From Planctomycetia bacterium (GTDB lineage Bacteria > Planctomycetota > Planctomycetia > Pirellulales > PNKZ01): 64,000 nucleotides of DNA. Location of the stretch: the NCBI GenBank assembly GCA_021413845.1, contig JAIOPP010000075.1:1-64000 (forward strand), given 5' to 3'. Position numbers and translations under genes: made by a program. The stretch's first letter is position 1, and each line of letters begins with the position of its first letter. This document shows, in pieces, positions 24,339 through 33,367 of this stretch. Under the pieces are notes generated by a model, which ran no database searches, was not told the origin of the DNA, and saw nothing but the letters and a program-made list of their open reading frames with translations.

Positions 24339-25703
24339 ATGTCGTCCTTACTTTGCGGCGTTCTTTGTTTGCTGGCGGCCGGGCCTGAGCTTCAGCCTAA
24401 GCTCGCACCGGCCGTGCAGTTGCACTACCAAGGGACCGTCGCCCAGGTCGAGCGCGATAGCTCGGCCCGAACCGCGAGCAAGCAATTCGACCTCACGCTC
24501 CTGATCACTTCCTACAGCCCGGACGCGACCGACTATTACTGGCTGCTCGACGAACGGGGCCAAGGGAATTTCAGTTGGACCGAGCATTTCGGCCGCTGGT
24601 CGCAGAACACCGAGGGAGCCGTCGGCGATCGGCAAGGGCCCGCGCTGCTCTACGACTACGGCGACGGCAAGCATGTGATCTCGCTCTCCGCGCCGCGCTT
24701 CCTCTTGGCCGACGGAGCCGAGGTCGGCACGAAATGGACGAAGGCCGACATCGACTACGAGGTCGCGAAAGCGCAGGCGATCGAAGGGCGTGCAACCTGG
24801 GTCGTCGAATCGCGGAACCAGTTCGGCCCGATCAGTCGTATGTGGGTCGACCAAGCCACGCAACTCATCTTGCAACAAGAAGAGCGCGTCTTCATGAACC
24901 AGGGAACCGAATACCGCTTGGCGCTGAAGCTCGCCGACGTCGAAGTCGCGGACGAGGCGGAGTTTCGAAAAAGAAGCGATGCCTACGCGGCGCTCGTCGC
25001 GCTGCGCGGCAAGCTCAAGCGGCCTGCACGCACGACCGACGAGCAACTCACGGCCGAGCAATTGAAGCTATTGGAAGCGAATCTTCCGGCGGCGAAGTCG
25101 GCCGTCGACGATGGGGCCCTGGCGCGCATCGTCGGCTCGGCCGAGCGCGATCTTAAGCAACAGACGGGCCGGAACCAAGCGCTCGACGAGATCATCGCCA
25201 AGCAGCTCGGCCGCAAAGTGGAATCGTTTCGACTCTCGGGCCTCGACGGTGCTGCGCTAGCCGATACCGACCTCGACGACAAAGTCACGGTGCTGCACTT
25301 TTGGGACTATCGCGACGAACCGCTCAAGGAGCCGTACGGGCAGGTCGGCTACTTGGAGTTTCTCTACGCGAAGCATCGCGAAGCGGGTTTGAGAGTCGCC
25401 GGCATCGCGGTCGACGGCCGCTTCCAGCAACCGGCCACGACGAAGCTCGCGGCGGCCAGTGTGCGCAAGTTGAAGAACTTTATGAACCTCAGCTACCCGA
25501 TCGTCTTCGACGGGGGCGACCTGATCCGGCAGTTCGGCGACCCGCGCCTCGTCGGCGGCCACTTGCCGCTGTTCGTCGTGATCGGTCCGGATGGCAAGAT
25601 CGTGCACTATAAGGTCGGCCACTACGCGCTCGACCGCGATGCCGGCTTAAAGGAATTGGATGCCGCGGTGAGGAAGTTGCTTAAGCCGGAAGACTCGAAG
25701 TAG
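24339..25703 (+). CDS. Secreted thioredoxin-fold protein without the CxxC pair
   Basis: This encodes 454 residues with a short hydrophobic N-terminus (residues 3-15) that may be a signal peptide. Residues 25-230 form an unknown beta-rich domain. Residues about 285-450 read as a TlpA/AhpC-like redoxin: VTVLHFWDY at the first core strand, AGLRVAGIAVDG, LPLFVVIGPDGKIV with the cis-Pro region, and the final helix. Where TlpA proteins have WCxxC, this one has WDYRDEP, so it cannot do dithiol chemistry. A binding or scaffold role is likely, but this is inference. It is divergent from rpmB. Confidence 0.8.
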   Translation: MSSLLCGVLCLLAAGPELQPKLAPAVQLHYQGTVAQVERDSSARTASKQFDLTLLITSYSPDATDYYWLLDERGQGNFSWTEHFGRWSQNTEGAVGDRQGPALLYDYGDGKHVISLSAPRFLLADGAEVGTKWTKADIDYEVAKAQAIEGRATWVVESRNQFGPISRMWVDQATQLILQQEERVFMNQGTEYRLALKLADVEVADEAEFRKRSDAYAALVALRGKLKRPARTTDEQLTAEQLKLLEANLPAAKSAVDDGALARIVGSAERDLKQQTGRNQALDEIIAKQLGRKVESFRLSGLDGAALADTDLDDKVTVLHFWDYRDEPLKEPYGQVGYLEFLYAKHREAGLRVAGIAVDGRFQQPATTKLAAASVRKLKNFMNLSYPIVFDGGDLIRQFGDPRLVGGHLPLFVVIGPDGKIVHYKVGHYALDRDAGLKELDAAVRKLLKPEDSK

Positions 25704-25924
25704 TCGAACCGGTTCTTTTCCTGGCGCGACTTCGCTGCTGCATGCAACGCGCTAGCCGCTTTGAGAATCTCTTAGCGCGGCGCCGGTCGATGCGCGCGAA
25801 GAAGCCGACCCGATTGGCAAGTTTCGCCGTAATACGCTATCTTGTCGGGCTTGGGATGGAGTCTTGCGATGGAGCGAGATCAGCTACGAACATACGTGTT
25901 CCGTTTTCGGTAAAGGATTGTGCC

Positions 25925-27037
25925 ATGAAGACGTTCGGGACTGGGATGGCGATCGCGTGCTTGGCACTTGCGGTCGGGTGCGGTAAGAGCGATCCGGCGG
26001 CGTCGAAGGAAGGGTCGGCCGGAGCGTTGGCCGCGGCTGCCGATAAGCCGGACGTCTACGTGCAGGCGCTGCTCGACTCGATCGAAGCAGGCGACTCGAA
26101 GGCTGTGTGGAACGGCCTGCCCGCGAAATACCAAGCCGACGTGAAGGCGATCAAAAATGAATTCGCCGGCAAGGTGGATCCTGAAGTTTGGAGCAAAGGC
26201 TTCGTCGTCGCCGACAAGCTCGCGCAAACGCTGAAGACGAAGAAAGAATATCTGCTCGGGAGCCCGCTGCTGGCGGGTGCGCCTCCGCCCGTCGTCGAGT
26301 CGCTCAAGAACAATTGGGACACGATCACGGCGATGGTCGACTCCGTCGCACAGTCGGAAATCAAAACCGTCGATGGCCTGAAAGCGATCGATCCGGGGAA
26401 GTTTCTTGAAGTGACGGGCAATAAGCTGTTGGTCGGCGGCATGAAGATCGCCGAGACGACGAGCCCGGAAGCGGCCGGCGAAATCAATAAGGTTCGCAAG
26501 GCGAAGGTGTCGCTCGTGAAGGTCGAAGGGGACAAGGCGACCCTTAAAGTCGAGACCGAAGGAGAGCCACCGAAAGACGACGTCGTCTTCAAGAAGATCG
26601 ACGGCAAGTGGCTTCCGGGCGAGATGGTCGACGGCTGGGACAAGCAAGTCGCCGCGATGAAGGGGGAGCTCGCCGAGATGAAAATCACGCCGGAGCAAAA
26701 GGCCCAATATCTGCAAGGGATCGGTATGGCCGAGGCCACGATCGACGGCTTGCTCGGGGCGAAAGATCAGGCCTCGTTCAACGGTCAGCTAAGCGCCGTG
26801 ATGATGATGGCCTCGATGTTCGGCGGCTTGGGTGGCCCACCGCCGGATGCCTTGGGTTCGCCCGGCACTCCCGGCGGCGTTCCGGTCGGCGGGCCGGAAA
26901 TGAAACTCGGCGGCCCAGGAAGCTTTCCACCGCCGGGAAGTCTGCCGAAGCCGAGCGGCACGATCGTTTCGCCGACGTTGCCGAGCACCGGCCCGACGCT
27001 GACGATTCCCGAGCCGAAGTTGCCGGCGCCGAAGTAG
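25925..27037 (+). CDS. Putative lipoprotein of unknown function, tandem paralogue A
   Basis: This encodes 370 residues. The start ATG 25925 has AAAGGA 7 nt upstream. The N-terminus MKTFGTGMAIACLALAVGC is a lipoprotein signal with Cys19 as the lipidated residue. The body (about residues 35-290) aligns along its whole length with the next gene's product. Shared elements are the PDVY start, the motif KVSLVKVEGDKATLKVETEG, and KKIDGKWLPGEMVDGWD. The tail after residue 295 is rich in Pro and Gly. I recognise no domain. It may be a periplasmic or outer-membrane-attached protein. Confidence 0.8.
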   Translation: MKTFGTGMAIACLALAVGCGKSDPAASKEGSAGALAAAADKPDVYVQALLDSIEAGDSKAVWNGLPAKYQADVKAIKNEFAGKVDPEVWSKGFVVADKLAQTLKTKKEYLLGSPLLAGAPPPVVESLKNNWDTITAMVDSVAQSEIKTVDGLKAIDPGKFLEVTGNKLLVGGMKIAETTSPEAAGEINKVRKAKVSLVKVEGDKATLKVETEGEPPKDDVVFKKIDGKWLPGEMVDGWDKQVAAMKGELAEMKITPEQKAQYLQGIGMAEATIDGLLGAKDQASFNGQLSAVMMMASMFGGLGGPPPDALGSPGTPGGVPVGGPEMKLGGPGSFPPPGSLPKPSGTIVSPTLPSTGPTLTIPEPKLPAPK

Positions 27038-27240
27038 TTTGCGGATGAGTTTTTCGTGAGCTGCCCTCCTCTATGAGGGGACGGCAAGATTTTTATCGTC
27101 GATCGAGCGATCTTTTTCGGCTCGTCGGCGTACGCTAATAGTCGCCGCCGCCCGGCTACGGTAACGTGAGGGCGCGCTTGCATCGCCCCCAGCTGGATTT
27201 GCTTCTCCACTTCTCTCTATAGTTGTTAAGGAATGCGTAT

Positions 27241-28164
27241 ATGAAGATGTTGTTGGTTCGGTTGACCGCCATCGCGGTCTTGTTCGCCGGCATGCTCGGC
27301 AGCGTCGCTCCGGCGACTGCCGCCGAAGCACCGGACGTCTATTTTCAGAAATTGCTGCACGATGTCGGAGCCGGCAACGGCGCGGCGCTCTGGAAGGCTC
27401 TTCCGGAAGATTACCAAGGCGACGTCGAAGACCTCGTCGAAGAATTCGCGAAGAAGATGGACGCCGAGATTTGGGACGGCGGATTCAAGACGATCGCCAA
27501 GCTCGCCAAGGTCTTGAAGGAAAAGAAAGAATTCGTATTCGGCTCGGAATTGCTGAAGGGAGCCCCGGCGAAACAAAAAGAAGAAGTCCAGAAGAACTGG
27601 GATGCGATTGTCGAAGCGTTGCAAACGACCGCCACGTCGGACATCAGCACGCTCGCCGGCGTGAAGGAGCTCGACCTCGAAGAGTTCTTCGAAGAAGCGG
27701 GCAATAAGGTCGTCGGCGGCGTGTTGAAGGCTTCGGAGAATTCCAATCCGGATGCCGCCGCAGGGATCGAAAAGTTCCGTAAGGCCAAGGTCACGCTCGT
27801 CAGCACCGAAGGAGACGATGCGGTCTTGAAGCTTGAAACCGAAGGAGAAAAGCCGAAGGATCAGAAGTTTACCCGCGTCGACGGCAAATGGCTGCCGGCG
27901 GAACTGGTCGAAGGTTGGGACGACGGCATCGAAAAGGCCAAGGCCCAACTCGCCGCGTTGAAGATCGCGCCGGAACAAAAGGCGCAAGTCATGCAGATCA
28001 TGACCGTCGTCGATGGCTTGCTCGATCGTCTGTTGGCCGCGAAGGACCAAGCAGCGTTCGACAAGGAAATCCAAGGGATGATGGCGTTCCTGCCGATGTT
28101 CGGCGCAGGCCCTCCGGGCGGTGCTGCTCCGGCCGCTCCAGCTGCTCCGAAGTCCAGCCCGTAA
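27241..28164 (+). CDS. Putative secreted protein of unknown function, tandem paralogue B
   Basis: This encodes 307 residues with a cleavable Sec signal (cut after an AxA site near residue 28, before EAPDVYFQK) and no lipobox, so the mature protein is soluble. ATG 27241 has AAGGA 7 nt upstream. The body matches paralogue A in order and length, including the ELDLEEFFEEAGNKVVGG segment, KVTLVSTEGDDAVLKLETEG and KWLPAELVEGWDDGI. A short Ala/Pro tail replaces the longer one of A. A strong terminator follows. The pair differs mainly in how the protein is anchored. Confidence 0.82.
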   Translation: MKMLLVRLTAIAVLFAGMLGSVAPATAAEAPDVYFQKLLHDVGAGNGAALWKALPEDYQGDVEDLVEEFAKKMDAEIWDGGFKTIAKLAKVLKEKKEFVFGSELLKGAPAKQKEEVQKNWDAIVEALQTTATSDISTLAGVKELDLEEFFEEAGNKVVGGVLKASENSNPDAAAGIEKFRKAKVTLVSTEGDDAVLKLETEGEKPKDQKFTRVDGKWLPAELVEGWDDGIEKAKAQLAALKIAPEQKAQVMQIMTVVDGLLDRLLAAKDQAAFDKEIQGMMAFLPMFGAGPPGGAAPAAPAAPKSSP

Positions 28165-28193
28165 GCGGTTCCCTTCGTCGGAAGAAACAACCA

Positions 28194-28236
28194 GGGCCGC
28201 GACCTCGCTTAGGCGAAGTCGCGGCCCTTATTTTTT
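28194..28236 (+). terminator. Rho-independent terminator after paralogue B
   Basis: GGGCCGCGAC at 28194-28203 pairs with GTCGCGGCCC at 28218-28227, and further inner pairs form across the CTCGC/GCGAA part. The run TTATTTTTT follows at once. It ends transcription of the tandem paralogues before the convergent TatD gene. Confidence 0.92.
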
Positions 28237-28278
28237 GGAGCAAACTTAAGCTGCCGACGTTTGCACGGCGGACGCACG

Positions 28279-29115
28279 CTACTTCATCGCCGCGACGGGC
28301 ATCCCTTCCGGCGGTGTGAAATTGAAGTTGCGGCTTTGGCTGAAGAACTCGACCGGGTTGTCGTACACGATCTTGCGAATCAGCGATTCCGGGTGCCCGC
28401 GACGACGCATCGCCATGATGAAGTCGGGCACGGCGGTCGGCTTCGAGGGACCCCAATCGCCGGCCGAGTTGACCATCAGGCGTTCGGGTCCGTAAAGCTC
28501 GACCATATCGACGGCTCGCTCCGGCGTGCATTTACTGACGGGATAGAGGGTCATGCCGGCCCAGAAGCCTTCTTCGAGCACCATGCGAACCGTGTGTTCT
28601 TCGACATGGTCGACCAAGACGCGGTCGTGCTGCAAACGACGATCGTCGCAGAGCATGTCGACGATCATGCTCGTCCCTTTGAACTTGTCTTCCAAGTGGG
28701 GCGTGTGAATCAGAATTTGCTCGCCTCGCTTGGCCGCGAGGTCGAGGTGTTCGAGAAACACGATCGATTCGTTCTTCGTGTTCTTATTCAGGCCGATCTC
28801 GCCGACCCCCAAGACGCCGGGCATGTCGAGAAACTCCGGCATCATCGCGATCACTTCGCGCGATAGCTTGACGTTCTCCGCTTCCTTGGCGTTGATGCAC
28901 ATCCAGGTGAAGTGCTGCAGGTGGTACCAGCCGGCGCGCTTCGGCTCGAACGATGTGAGCTGGCGAAAGTAGTCGCGGAAACCGTCGACGCTGCCGCGAT
29001 CGTAACCGGCCCAGAACGCCGGCTCGCTCATGGCGACGCAGCCCATCTTTGCGAGCGTTTCGTAGTCGTCGGTCGTACGGGAGACCATGTGAATGTGCGG
29101 ATCGATGTAATACAT
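28279..29115 (-). CDS. TatD-family metal-dependent hydrolase, EboB-like
   Basis: This encodes 278 residues of an amidohydrolase-type TIM barrel. Metal-binding elements are the HxH in DPHIHM, Glu in GVGEIGLN, His in ILIHTPH and His in VDHVEEHT. The strong conservation of phrases such as SEPAFWAGYDRGS and MVNSAGDWGPS recalls the TatD-like EboB proteins of the ebo gene cluster, which is linked to export of a prenylated compound in other bacteria. No UbiA, DHQ-synthase-like or other ebo gene is next to it here. ATG 29115 was chosen because homology begins at MYYIDPHIH; the frame extends upstream without a ribosome site. It lies 88 nt after a small gene on the same strand. Confidence 0.87.
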   Translation of the reverse strand: MYYIDPHIHMVSRTTDDYETLAKMGCVAMSEPAFWAGYDRGSVDGFRDYFRQLTSFEPKRAGWYHLQHFTWMCINAKEAENVKLSREVIAMMPEFLDMPGVLGVGEIGLNKNTKNESIVFLEHLDLAAKRGEQILIHTPHLEDKFKGTSMIVDMLCDDRRLQHDRVLVDHVEEHTVRMVLEEGFWAGMTLYPVSKCTPERAVDMVELYGPERLMVNSAGDWGPSKPTAVPDFIMAMRRRGHPESLIRKIVYDNPVEFFSQSRNFNFTPPEGMPVAAMK

Positions 29116-29203
29116 AATTGCCGGCGTACGGGAGTAAGCGGGATCGGGTTTTGAGGGATGGAAATCGAGCGAGAGCGCCACGAAGAGGCACCGCAGCGGG
29201 GGG

Positions 29204-29461
29204 CTACAGCTCCCACTTCTTGCGCCAAGCTTCATCGTACGGCAAGGAAAAGAGCAATTGCACTTGCTCGGCCCGCTTGGCGCCGACGGCGTCGAGGGCC
29301 GTAAGTCCTTGATGGATCTGCTTCATGCGCGGGTCGTCGGTAACGCTGCCGTCGGCTCGTTCGAGGCGGTCGAGACAGGCGGCGAGCTCCAAGATTTTGG
29401 CCCGAACTTCGAGGAAGTCGCGGTTGAGGATTTGGGGCGCGGTGAGCGGAATCGGCAGCAT
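29204..29461 (-). CDS. Small protein of unknown function upstream of the TatD gene
   Basis: This encodes 85 residues starting MLPIPLTAPQILNRDFLE. It is helical and charged, with the segments EVRAKILELAACLDRLERAD and RAEQVQLLFSLPYDEAWRKK. There is no signal or membrane segment. The start at 29461 leaves out a 7-residue upstream frame. I associate such proteins with planctomycete genomes next to EboB-like hydrolases but cannot give a function. Same-strand order suggests an operon with the hydrolase. Confidence 0.72.
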   Translation of the reverse strand: MLPIPLTAPQILNRDFLEVRAKILELAACLDRLERADGSVTDDPRMKQIHQGLTALDAVGAKRAEQVQLLFSLPYDEAWRKKWEL

Positions 29462-29685
29462 ATCGGTTCCTCGACGGCACAAGGCGGGGAGCGGCGGCGG
29501 GAGTTCGGTCGGTTTCTTTAGTCAGTTTCCGCCGGAGAGCCCCCGAAATCAAGCGATGCCGGCGTTTTCGATCCCCCTTCGACTCGGATTAACCACATCA
29601 TGAGAAAATTTCCGAACCTTTAACGGGTCTTTAAGTCGATGACGAGGGAAGATACGCCCTGTTAGCGGGATGCTGGGAGCTCCGT

Positions 29686-31410
29686 GTGACCGTCGGTTTA
29701 CAGGCCACTTTCCAACTGCTGTCGAAGACGGAAAACGAAGCGGCGGTCCCGCTTCTTTTGGCCGCGTTGGATTCCCCTGCGCCGCGCATCCAGTTGGCGG
29801 CCGTGCGTGCGATTCTCGAACGTCGTTCGCCGGCCGGCTTACGCGAGTTGGTTCGACGTCGTAGCTCGATCGACGAGGCTTGGAAAAAAATCATCCAAGA
29901 CTATCCCGGCAGGTTACTGCCGGCCATGCGCGACGCCGTACTCAGCTCCGACCCGGTACTTGCGCAAGACGGCTGTCTCGTCGCTCGCATGTTTCGCGAA
30001 TACGACCTGATTCCGACGTTGATCTTGGCTTTGGAAGACGATGCGAATCCGAACCGCGATGCGGCAGCCGCGGCTTTGACCGACTTGGCGGACGAGTTGT
30101 ATCAAGATCTCGCTTCGATCCGGGAAGATCGTCGTCGTCGCGATCCGCAAATCTCGCGACGCAACGCTACCACGGCGCTCGAAGCGTCGCTCCAGCGCTA
30201 CGGCCGGCATCATCGAATCGAACCGGTCGAGGCATTTCTGCAATTGGCGACGCGCGACAACGCCGAGCTCGGACGCATTCTGGCCGACCCTCGCGCTTCG
30301 ATTTTCACCGCCATGCTGCAAGTGATGCACGGCAGCGAACGGCCCGGCGTAATTCGCCTTTTGCTCGGCTTTCTCGATGACGTCCGTCCTCCGTCGGCCG
30401 GGCTTACCTCGCTCTTTCGCCGTACCGATCGTCGCACGATCGATAACTTGCTGAAGAAAATCGGCAGCGAGCCGAGCTTGATTGCGCGGGCGAATCTGAA
30501 GCAAGTCGAAACGATCGCATGGCTTTCCGATCACGCATTGCTCGAGAAGCTGGACGCGGCTCAGCAACATAGCGTCGTGAAGATGACGGTTCTTTCCGGC
30601 CTGCGGCGCGGCGATATTCTCACCGTCTTGGAATACTTCGTCTCGCACGGCAAGCCGACCGGCCGCCGAGCCGCGGTACAGGCACTGACCGAATACACCG
30701 GCGCCGACGTCAACACGATGGTGTTGCGAGCGCTGCGCGATGAAGATCCGCAGACCAAAGCACACGCGCTCGGACAACTCCGCCGACGAGGCATTCCCGG
30801 GGCTCTGACGACGCTGATCGACTCGCTCGACAGCGAACATCGCCCGATCTGCGAAGCGGCTCGCGCCAATTTGGAAGAGTTCAGCTTCCGTCGCTTTCTT
30901 CCCGCTTTCGAGCTGTTGGAGGAAGACGTTCGGCGGACGACCGGCGGCTTGGTGAAGCGGGTCGATCTCACGACAGCGGCCCAGTTGCGCGAAGAAATGG
31001 AATCGCCGCAAGGAAAGCGACGGATGCGGGCCCTGAAGATCGTTATGGCGCTCGACATGGTTGCCGAGATGCAAGCCGACGTCATCGCGCGCGCCTCGGA
31101 CGACGATCACCTCGTCCGGGTCGAAGCGGTGCGAGTATTGTCGATGGCCCATTCGCTCGACGCGCTCGCCGTGCTGCAAGAGTTGCAAAGCGACTCCAGC
31201 TTCGCCGTGCGCGAAGCGGTCGCCGGGGCGCTGGAGCAATACGTCGTTGCACCAGCGAAAACACAGCCGGTCAATTCCGTCGGTCCCGTTGGTGGACTGC
31301 CGATCGCACCGGCTGCGCCGATCGAGGGTTCCACGTTTTCGCCGCTTGGTGCGCCCGTGAACCCGAACGCGTTCGGTGGCTTGCCGCCCGGAGGTTCCTA
31401 TGTCGGGTAA
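29686..31410 (+). CDS. HEAT-repeat protein
   Basis: This encodes 574 residues made of paired helices typical of HEAT/PBS-lyase-like repeats, for example EAAVPLLLAALDSPAPRIQL near residue 16 and ALAVLQELQSDSSFAVREAV near residue 505. The last 50 residues are Pro/Gly/Ala-rich. Such solenoids bind partner proteins. The start is GTG 29686, with GGGAG at 29675-29679 at 6 nt. No signal peptide is seen, so it is probably cytoplasmic. The end overlaps the start of the following membrane protein gene, suggesting the two work together. Confidence 0.85.
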   Translation: MTVGLQATFQLLSKTENEAAVPLLLAALDSPAPRIQLAAVRAILERRSPAGLRELVRRRSSIDEAWKKIIQDYPGRLLPAMRDAVLSSDPVLAQDGCLVARMFREYDLIPTLILALEDDANPNRDAAAAALTDLADELYQDLASIREDRRRRDPQISRRNATTALEASLQRYGRHHRIEPVEAFLQLATRDNAELGRILADPRASIFTAMLQVMHGSERPGVIRLLLGFLDDVRPPSAGLTSLFRRTDRRTIDNLLKKIGSEPSLIARANLKQVETIAWLSDHALLEKLDAAQQHSVVKMTVLSGLRRGDILTVLEYFVSHGKPTGRRAAVQALTEYTGADVNTMVLRALRDEDPQTKAHALGQLRRRGIPGALTTLIDSLDSEHRPICEAARANLEEFSFRRFLPAFELLEEDVRRTTGGLVKRVDLTTAAQLREEMESPQGKRRMRALKIVMALDMVAEMQADVIARASDDDHLVRVEAVRVLSMAHSLDALAVLQELQSDSSFAVREAVAGALEQYVVAPAKTQPVNSVGPVGGLPIAPAAPIEGSTFSPLGAPVNPNAFGGLPPGGSYVG

Positions 31411-31885
31411 CATGTCGATCGCGTTCTGCGGCCTCGATTTTTTCTCGCCGCTCTTCGCGGAAAAGAACCTGTTTCAACGCTTAGGAGATCGCTTCCGATT
31501 CGAAGACGCGCAGCTCGACACCGGTGACCTAGTCGCAGCCGTTTCGATCGTCGCGGTCGGGGCGGCGACGGTTTGGTTGATGGCTTCCTATTTGCGCCGC
31601 TCGGAACGCCCGAAGGCGATCGACAATCCCCGGAAGCTATTCAACGAGCTTTGCCAAACGCATCACTTGGAGCGACACGAATGGGCGTTCTTGCGCTCGA
31701 TCGCCGACGAGATGCAGTTGGAGACCCCGTCGCTGCTGTTCATCGATCCGGGATTGCTCGACGCGGCGATCCTCGACGCCCGCTGGGTCGAAGAGTCGGC
31801 GGACTTATGCCGATTCCGCGAAACGATCTTCGGCGAAGAAAGCCCACCGGCGCAAACGACCGAGGGCGTACCGGCAGCCGTTTAA
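31400..31885 (+). CDS. Single-span membrane protein of unknown function
   Basis: This encodes 161 residues. Residues 45-65 (VAAVSIVAVGAATVWLMASY) form one membrane helix. The following 95 residues are charged and helical and carry a ELCQTHHLERHEWAFLR motif. GGAGG at 31390-31394 lies 5 nt before ATG 31400, a near-ideal site located inside the HEAT gene, whose stop is at 31410. The 11-nt overlap indicates coupled translation. No known domain is recognised. Confidence 0.78.
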   Translation: MSGNMSIAFCGLDFFSPLFAEKNLFQRLGDRFRFEDAQLDTGDLVAAVSIVAVGAATVWLMASYLRRSERPKAIDNPRKLFNELCQTHHLERHEWAFLRSIADEMQLETPSLLFIDPGLLDAAILDARWVEESADLCRFRETIFGEESPPAQTTEGVPAAV

Positions 31886-31927
31886 GGAGACCGGTTCAAG
31901 CCGGTGAGCGGCAGCTTGGCGATTCGC

Positions 31928-33367
31928 TTAGTACGCGCTGCCGGCAGCGGCGGGCGGACGACGAAGCTTGAAGACGTCCGACACGCTGCCCGGCGATACC
32001 GGTGCGCCGCCATCGGGCCGTTCCGTAGAGCGGAGGTTGTTGGAACCGCCGCCGAACTGCACGGTGCGAGCTTCGCGCTTGAAGCCGATCTGATCGAAGA
32101 AGACCGCCATCGGAACGCGTTGCACGCCGAGCCGCTCCGCTTCATCGACGACCCGCTTATAGGCCTCGGCCCCGGCTTTGTCGGCCGGTACGGTGCCGAG
32201 CACCAGGTAACGCGTCTCGATCGTCAGCGCACCCTTCAACTCACCGTTCACGATTTCGGAATCGATTTGTCCGCCGGCGCGAGCGACGAGTGCGCGAACT
32301 TGATCCATGTCGTCGGAGCCGTTGCCGTCGAGATCGATTTTTCCGGCGAATGCGAAGCGGGTCAGCTGGCCCGGCTCCCAAAGGCTCGTGAAGATGTTGT
32401 CGCCGATAAGGATCGGCGTGCGAAGATCGTCTTCGACGATCCGGGCTTCGGCTAAATGGTCGCCGAGGAGCTCGATGACTTCGATCTTCGCCTTCGGAGG
32501 AACCTTGCTTCCGGCCGGAATTCCTTGCGCCTGCACGCTGAACGAGAGGTTCTTCGGCAAGTTGTCGTAGTTTCCGAGGTTGATCCAAACCGTGCGAGCC
32601 GTCGGGTTGATGCGCGTGATTTGGCCGTCGTAGGTCGCGGCATACTGCCGGTCGTTGATCTTGCTGATGAATTCGTTCTTGATCTTGAGAGCGTCGCCGA
32701 CCTGCACGATGGCGACTTCCTTATCGTCGATCGTCTTTTGCATCGTGGCGCGAAGTTCGTTGATCTCTTTGTTCTTCGCCTCGGCGACCGTCGTGGCTTC
32801 CAATTGATAACGCTTGACGTCTTCTTCCGCTTTCGTGAGCTTCGTTTGGATGTCGACCTTCTCTTTGTCCACCTTCTCGGCTTGCATCTTGAATTGATCG
32901 ACCTGGGCTTGGTAGGTCGCTTCGAGAGCCGACTTTTGCTTCTCGACGGCCGCTACGCGGATCTTTTCTTCATCGAGCGAAGCATTGCGCTGCTCGAGTA
33001 CGGTGATCGCCGCGGCCAAGCTTTCGGAGTAGGTCGCCGTGTTTGCTTCGGCGGAAATGGTTTTCAGGCGATCGCCGTAGCGCTTCAGATCGGCTTGGTA
33101 CTTCGCTTTGATTTCAGCCACGTCGAAGCGGGTATCCGACGCTTTTTCCTTCATCGGGAAGAGAATGTCCTTAACCTCGTTCAACTCCCCCTGAACGGCA
33201 AAGAAGGATTCTTCGTTACTCTTGGCGACTTTGTCGGCCTTCTCGTAACGCTGCGTCATTTCGCCGGCTTCTTTTACGAAAATCACGGCCGTCGCCATCG
33301 AGATCACCGTGAGGATCACGAAGATGATCACCGCGACCGTCATGCCTTGATTCTGGTTGCTGGCCAT
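31928..33367 (-). CDS. Membrane-anchored coiled-coil protein with possible BRCT-like domain
   Basis: This encodes 479 residues. A short cytoplasmic start is followed by a membrane helix at about 10-31, then a coiled coil at about 33-235 (long Lys/Glu/Gln heptads). Residues 240-290 hold a beta-rich segment with the motif ARTVWINLGNYDNL. Residues 335-400 look like a degenerate BRCT-type fold, with RFAFAGKIDLDGNGSDD, VRALVARAGGQIDSEI and TRYLVLG. The tail is Pro/Ser/Gly-rich. ATG 33367 is preceded by AGGA. A role in linking the cell envelope to something else is plausible, but nothing in the sequence proves it. Confidence 0.78.
   Translation of the reverse strand: MASNQNQGMTVAVIIFVILTVISMATAVIFVKEAGEMTQRYEKADKVAKSNEESFFAVQGELNEVKDILFPMKEKASDTRFDVAEIKAKYQADLKRYGDRLKTISAEANTATYSESLAAAITVLEQRNASLDEEKIRVAAVEKQKSALEATYQAQVDQFKMQAEKVDKEKVDIQTKLTKAEEDVKRYQLEATTVAEAKNKEINELRATMQKTIDDKEVAIVQVGDALKIKNEFISKINDRQYAATYDGQITRINPTARTVWINLGNYDNLPKNLSFSVQAQGIPAGSKVPPKAKIEVIELLGDHLAEARIVEDDLRTPILIGDNIFTSLWEPGQLTRFAFAGKIDLDGNGSDDMDQVRALVARAGGQIDSEIVNGELKGALTIETRYLVLGTVPADKAGAEAYKRVVDEAERLGVQRVPMAVFFDQIGFKREARTVQFGGGSNNLRSTERPDGGAPVSPGSVSDVFKLRRPPAAAGSAY

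Noticed and set aside
29914-31413. 499-codon minus-strand open frame opposite the HEAT protein
   Set aside because: Composition is shadow-like, and the plus frame has a ribosome site, repeats and coupling to the next gene.
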